A stretch of 64,000 bases of DNA from Rhizobium sp. P38BS-XIX. Its GTDB lineage: Bacteria; Pseudomonadota; Alphaproteobacteria; Rhizobiales; Rhizobiaceae. The notes beneath the pieces were generated by a model. The model was given only the letters and a program-made list of their open reading frames with translations, searched no databases and was not told the DNA's origin. This document shows, piece after piece, positions 63,146 through 64,000 of this stretch; within the stretch, counting starts at the first letter, position 1; each line of letters starts with the position of its first letter. The stretch covers positions 434,001-498,000 of the forward strand of contig NZ_JABAIJ010000002.1 of assembly GCF_012641435.1 (NCBI RefSeq). The letters are read 5' to 3'. Made by a program: the position numbers and the translations under genes.

Positions 63146-64000
63146 TCAGCCTAGCTCGTAGACTGCAGCATTGTCCTGGATCTCACGCAGTCCTTTATAG
63201 GATGCGTGTCGCAGATTGCCGTCGTCGGTCCAGCCACGGAATTCGATCTCGGCGATCAGGGTCGGCTGCGCGAAGACGTAATTCTTGCCCTTGAGCGGCA
63301 CGACCGGCGTCCTCGTCTTCAGCTTGTCGAGCGTCTTCTTCAGGTAGTCTGCGTCCTTTTCCTTAAAGCCCGTGCCTACTTCGCCGACATAGATCCAGTC
63401 GTGGCCACGCCGGGCGGCAAGAAGCAGGCTGCCGATCCCTCCTCGGGCGTGGCTGACTGTTCGTAGCCGACGATCATGAAGCTTTCGCTCTGAATGCATT
63501 TGATCTTCAGCCAGTCGCCGGTCCTGCCCGAGCGGTACGGGCGTTCGCGGTGCTTGGCGATAATGCCTTCCAGTCCAAGCGAGCGGGCGTTCTCCAGGAG
63601 CTCGGCGCCGTCACCCTGCACCTCCTCGGAAAGCTGTATCGCGCCAACGGCTCCGTCGAGCAGGTCGGTCAGGAGATGGCGGCGGACCGACAGCTCGGTC
63701 TTCGTCAGATCGTGCCCGTCGAGGTATAAGAGGTCGAAGGCGAAGAGGACGGCTTCCTCAGAAGCACGCTTGCCGCCGCGTCCGCCGAGCGAGCGCTGAA
63801 GCGCTCCGAAATCGGATCGACCCTCGCTGTTCAGCACAACAGCTTCGCCGTCCAGAATGGCGGTTCCGATCCCCAGCTCTCTGGCGGCTGCTGCAATCGC
63901 GGGAAACCGATGTGTCCAATCATGGCCGCCGCGCGTGATGATCCGAACACCCTTTGGCTCGATGTGGATCGCCAAACGGTACCCGTCCCACTTGATCTCG
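63146..64000 (-). pseudogene. Second LigD-type DNA ligase, frameshifted and cut by window edge
   Basis: Minus-strand text from the right edge: EIKWDGYRLAIHIEPKGVRI carries the ligase Lys motif, followed by LDGEAVVLNSEGRSDFGALQ, LFAFDLLYLDGHDL and LEGIIAKHRERPYRSGR. After FMIVGYEQSATPE the frame changes near 63430 (one base missing). It then continues with GGIGSLLLAARRGHDWIYVG and LIAEIEFRGWTDDG to TGA at 63146. There is no polymerase domain after it, so it is a ligase-ended LigD or an independent ligase. Either a pseudogene or a sequencing error; the 5' end is outside. Confidence 0.78.

Overview
The window reads as chromosome or large replicon of a GC-rich alphaproteobacterium of the order Rhizobiales, most like Rhizobium/Agrobacterium. 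The signs are a DUF982 gene, a HisKA_2-type histidine kinase, rhizobial small stress proteins, a LigD with phosphoesterase-ligase-polymerase order, dense LysR/SDR content, and an alphaproteobacterial small RNA carrying anti-Shine-Dalgarno loops. I could not run searches, so family names rest on motifs and remembered family features. No rRNA, intact tRNA or CRISPR array was seen.

Region 1 (1-13439) is an aromatic-ring catabolic locus with two parallel halves. The minus-strand half encodes a fumarylacetoacetate-hydrolase-type enzyme, an MFS importer, an MhpA-like flavin hydroxylase, an extradiol (VOC) dioxygenase and an ACMSD-like amidohydrolase. The plus-strand half encodes a GntR and a LysR regulator, an unrecognised probable barrel protein, a cupin, a second extradiol dioxygenase, an aromatic-acid MFS importer, a bicupin and a second MhpA-like hydroxylase. 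Together they look able to import, hydroxylate, ring-cleave and hydrolyse one or two related phenolic substrates.

Region 2 (13440-20284) is eroded. It holds an AraC regulator, DUF982, a PagL-type lipid A deacylase and a receiver protein, scattered among relics of a possible transposase, an autotransporter barrel, a beheaded histidine kinase, an EAL domain and a metal transporter.

Region 3 (20394-23672) is a compact chromate operon: chrB, chrA and an ATP-grasp-like Cj0069-family gene. Region 4 (23980-30215) carries a probable type II restriction-modification pair, a TetR/amidase divergent pair, a receiver protein and a small monooxygenase. A 23-bp imperfect direct repeat lies at 23725, 30379 and 44972, roughly at block edges.

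Region 5 (30804-44913) mixes aldehyde-stress genes (DJ-1/PfpI protein, HbpS-like protein, frameshifted formaldehyde dehydrogenase), a membrane cyclase, an NYN protein, and a cluster of small stress-type genes (CsbD, CspA and several unknowns). Many members are broken. Two extra copies of an amidase 3' tail lie here, one fused into a response regulator.

Region 6 (45123-59476) is a run of LysR regulators and short-chain dehydrogenases (SDRs), with one Gal80-like oxidoreductase and several decayed members. Region 7 (59636-64000) holds the small RNA, ligD, a DUF4112 gene and part of a second ligD-like gene with an apparent frameshift. The number of single-base lesions across the window is high. 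Some may be sequencing errors rather than true pseudogenes.
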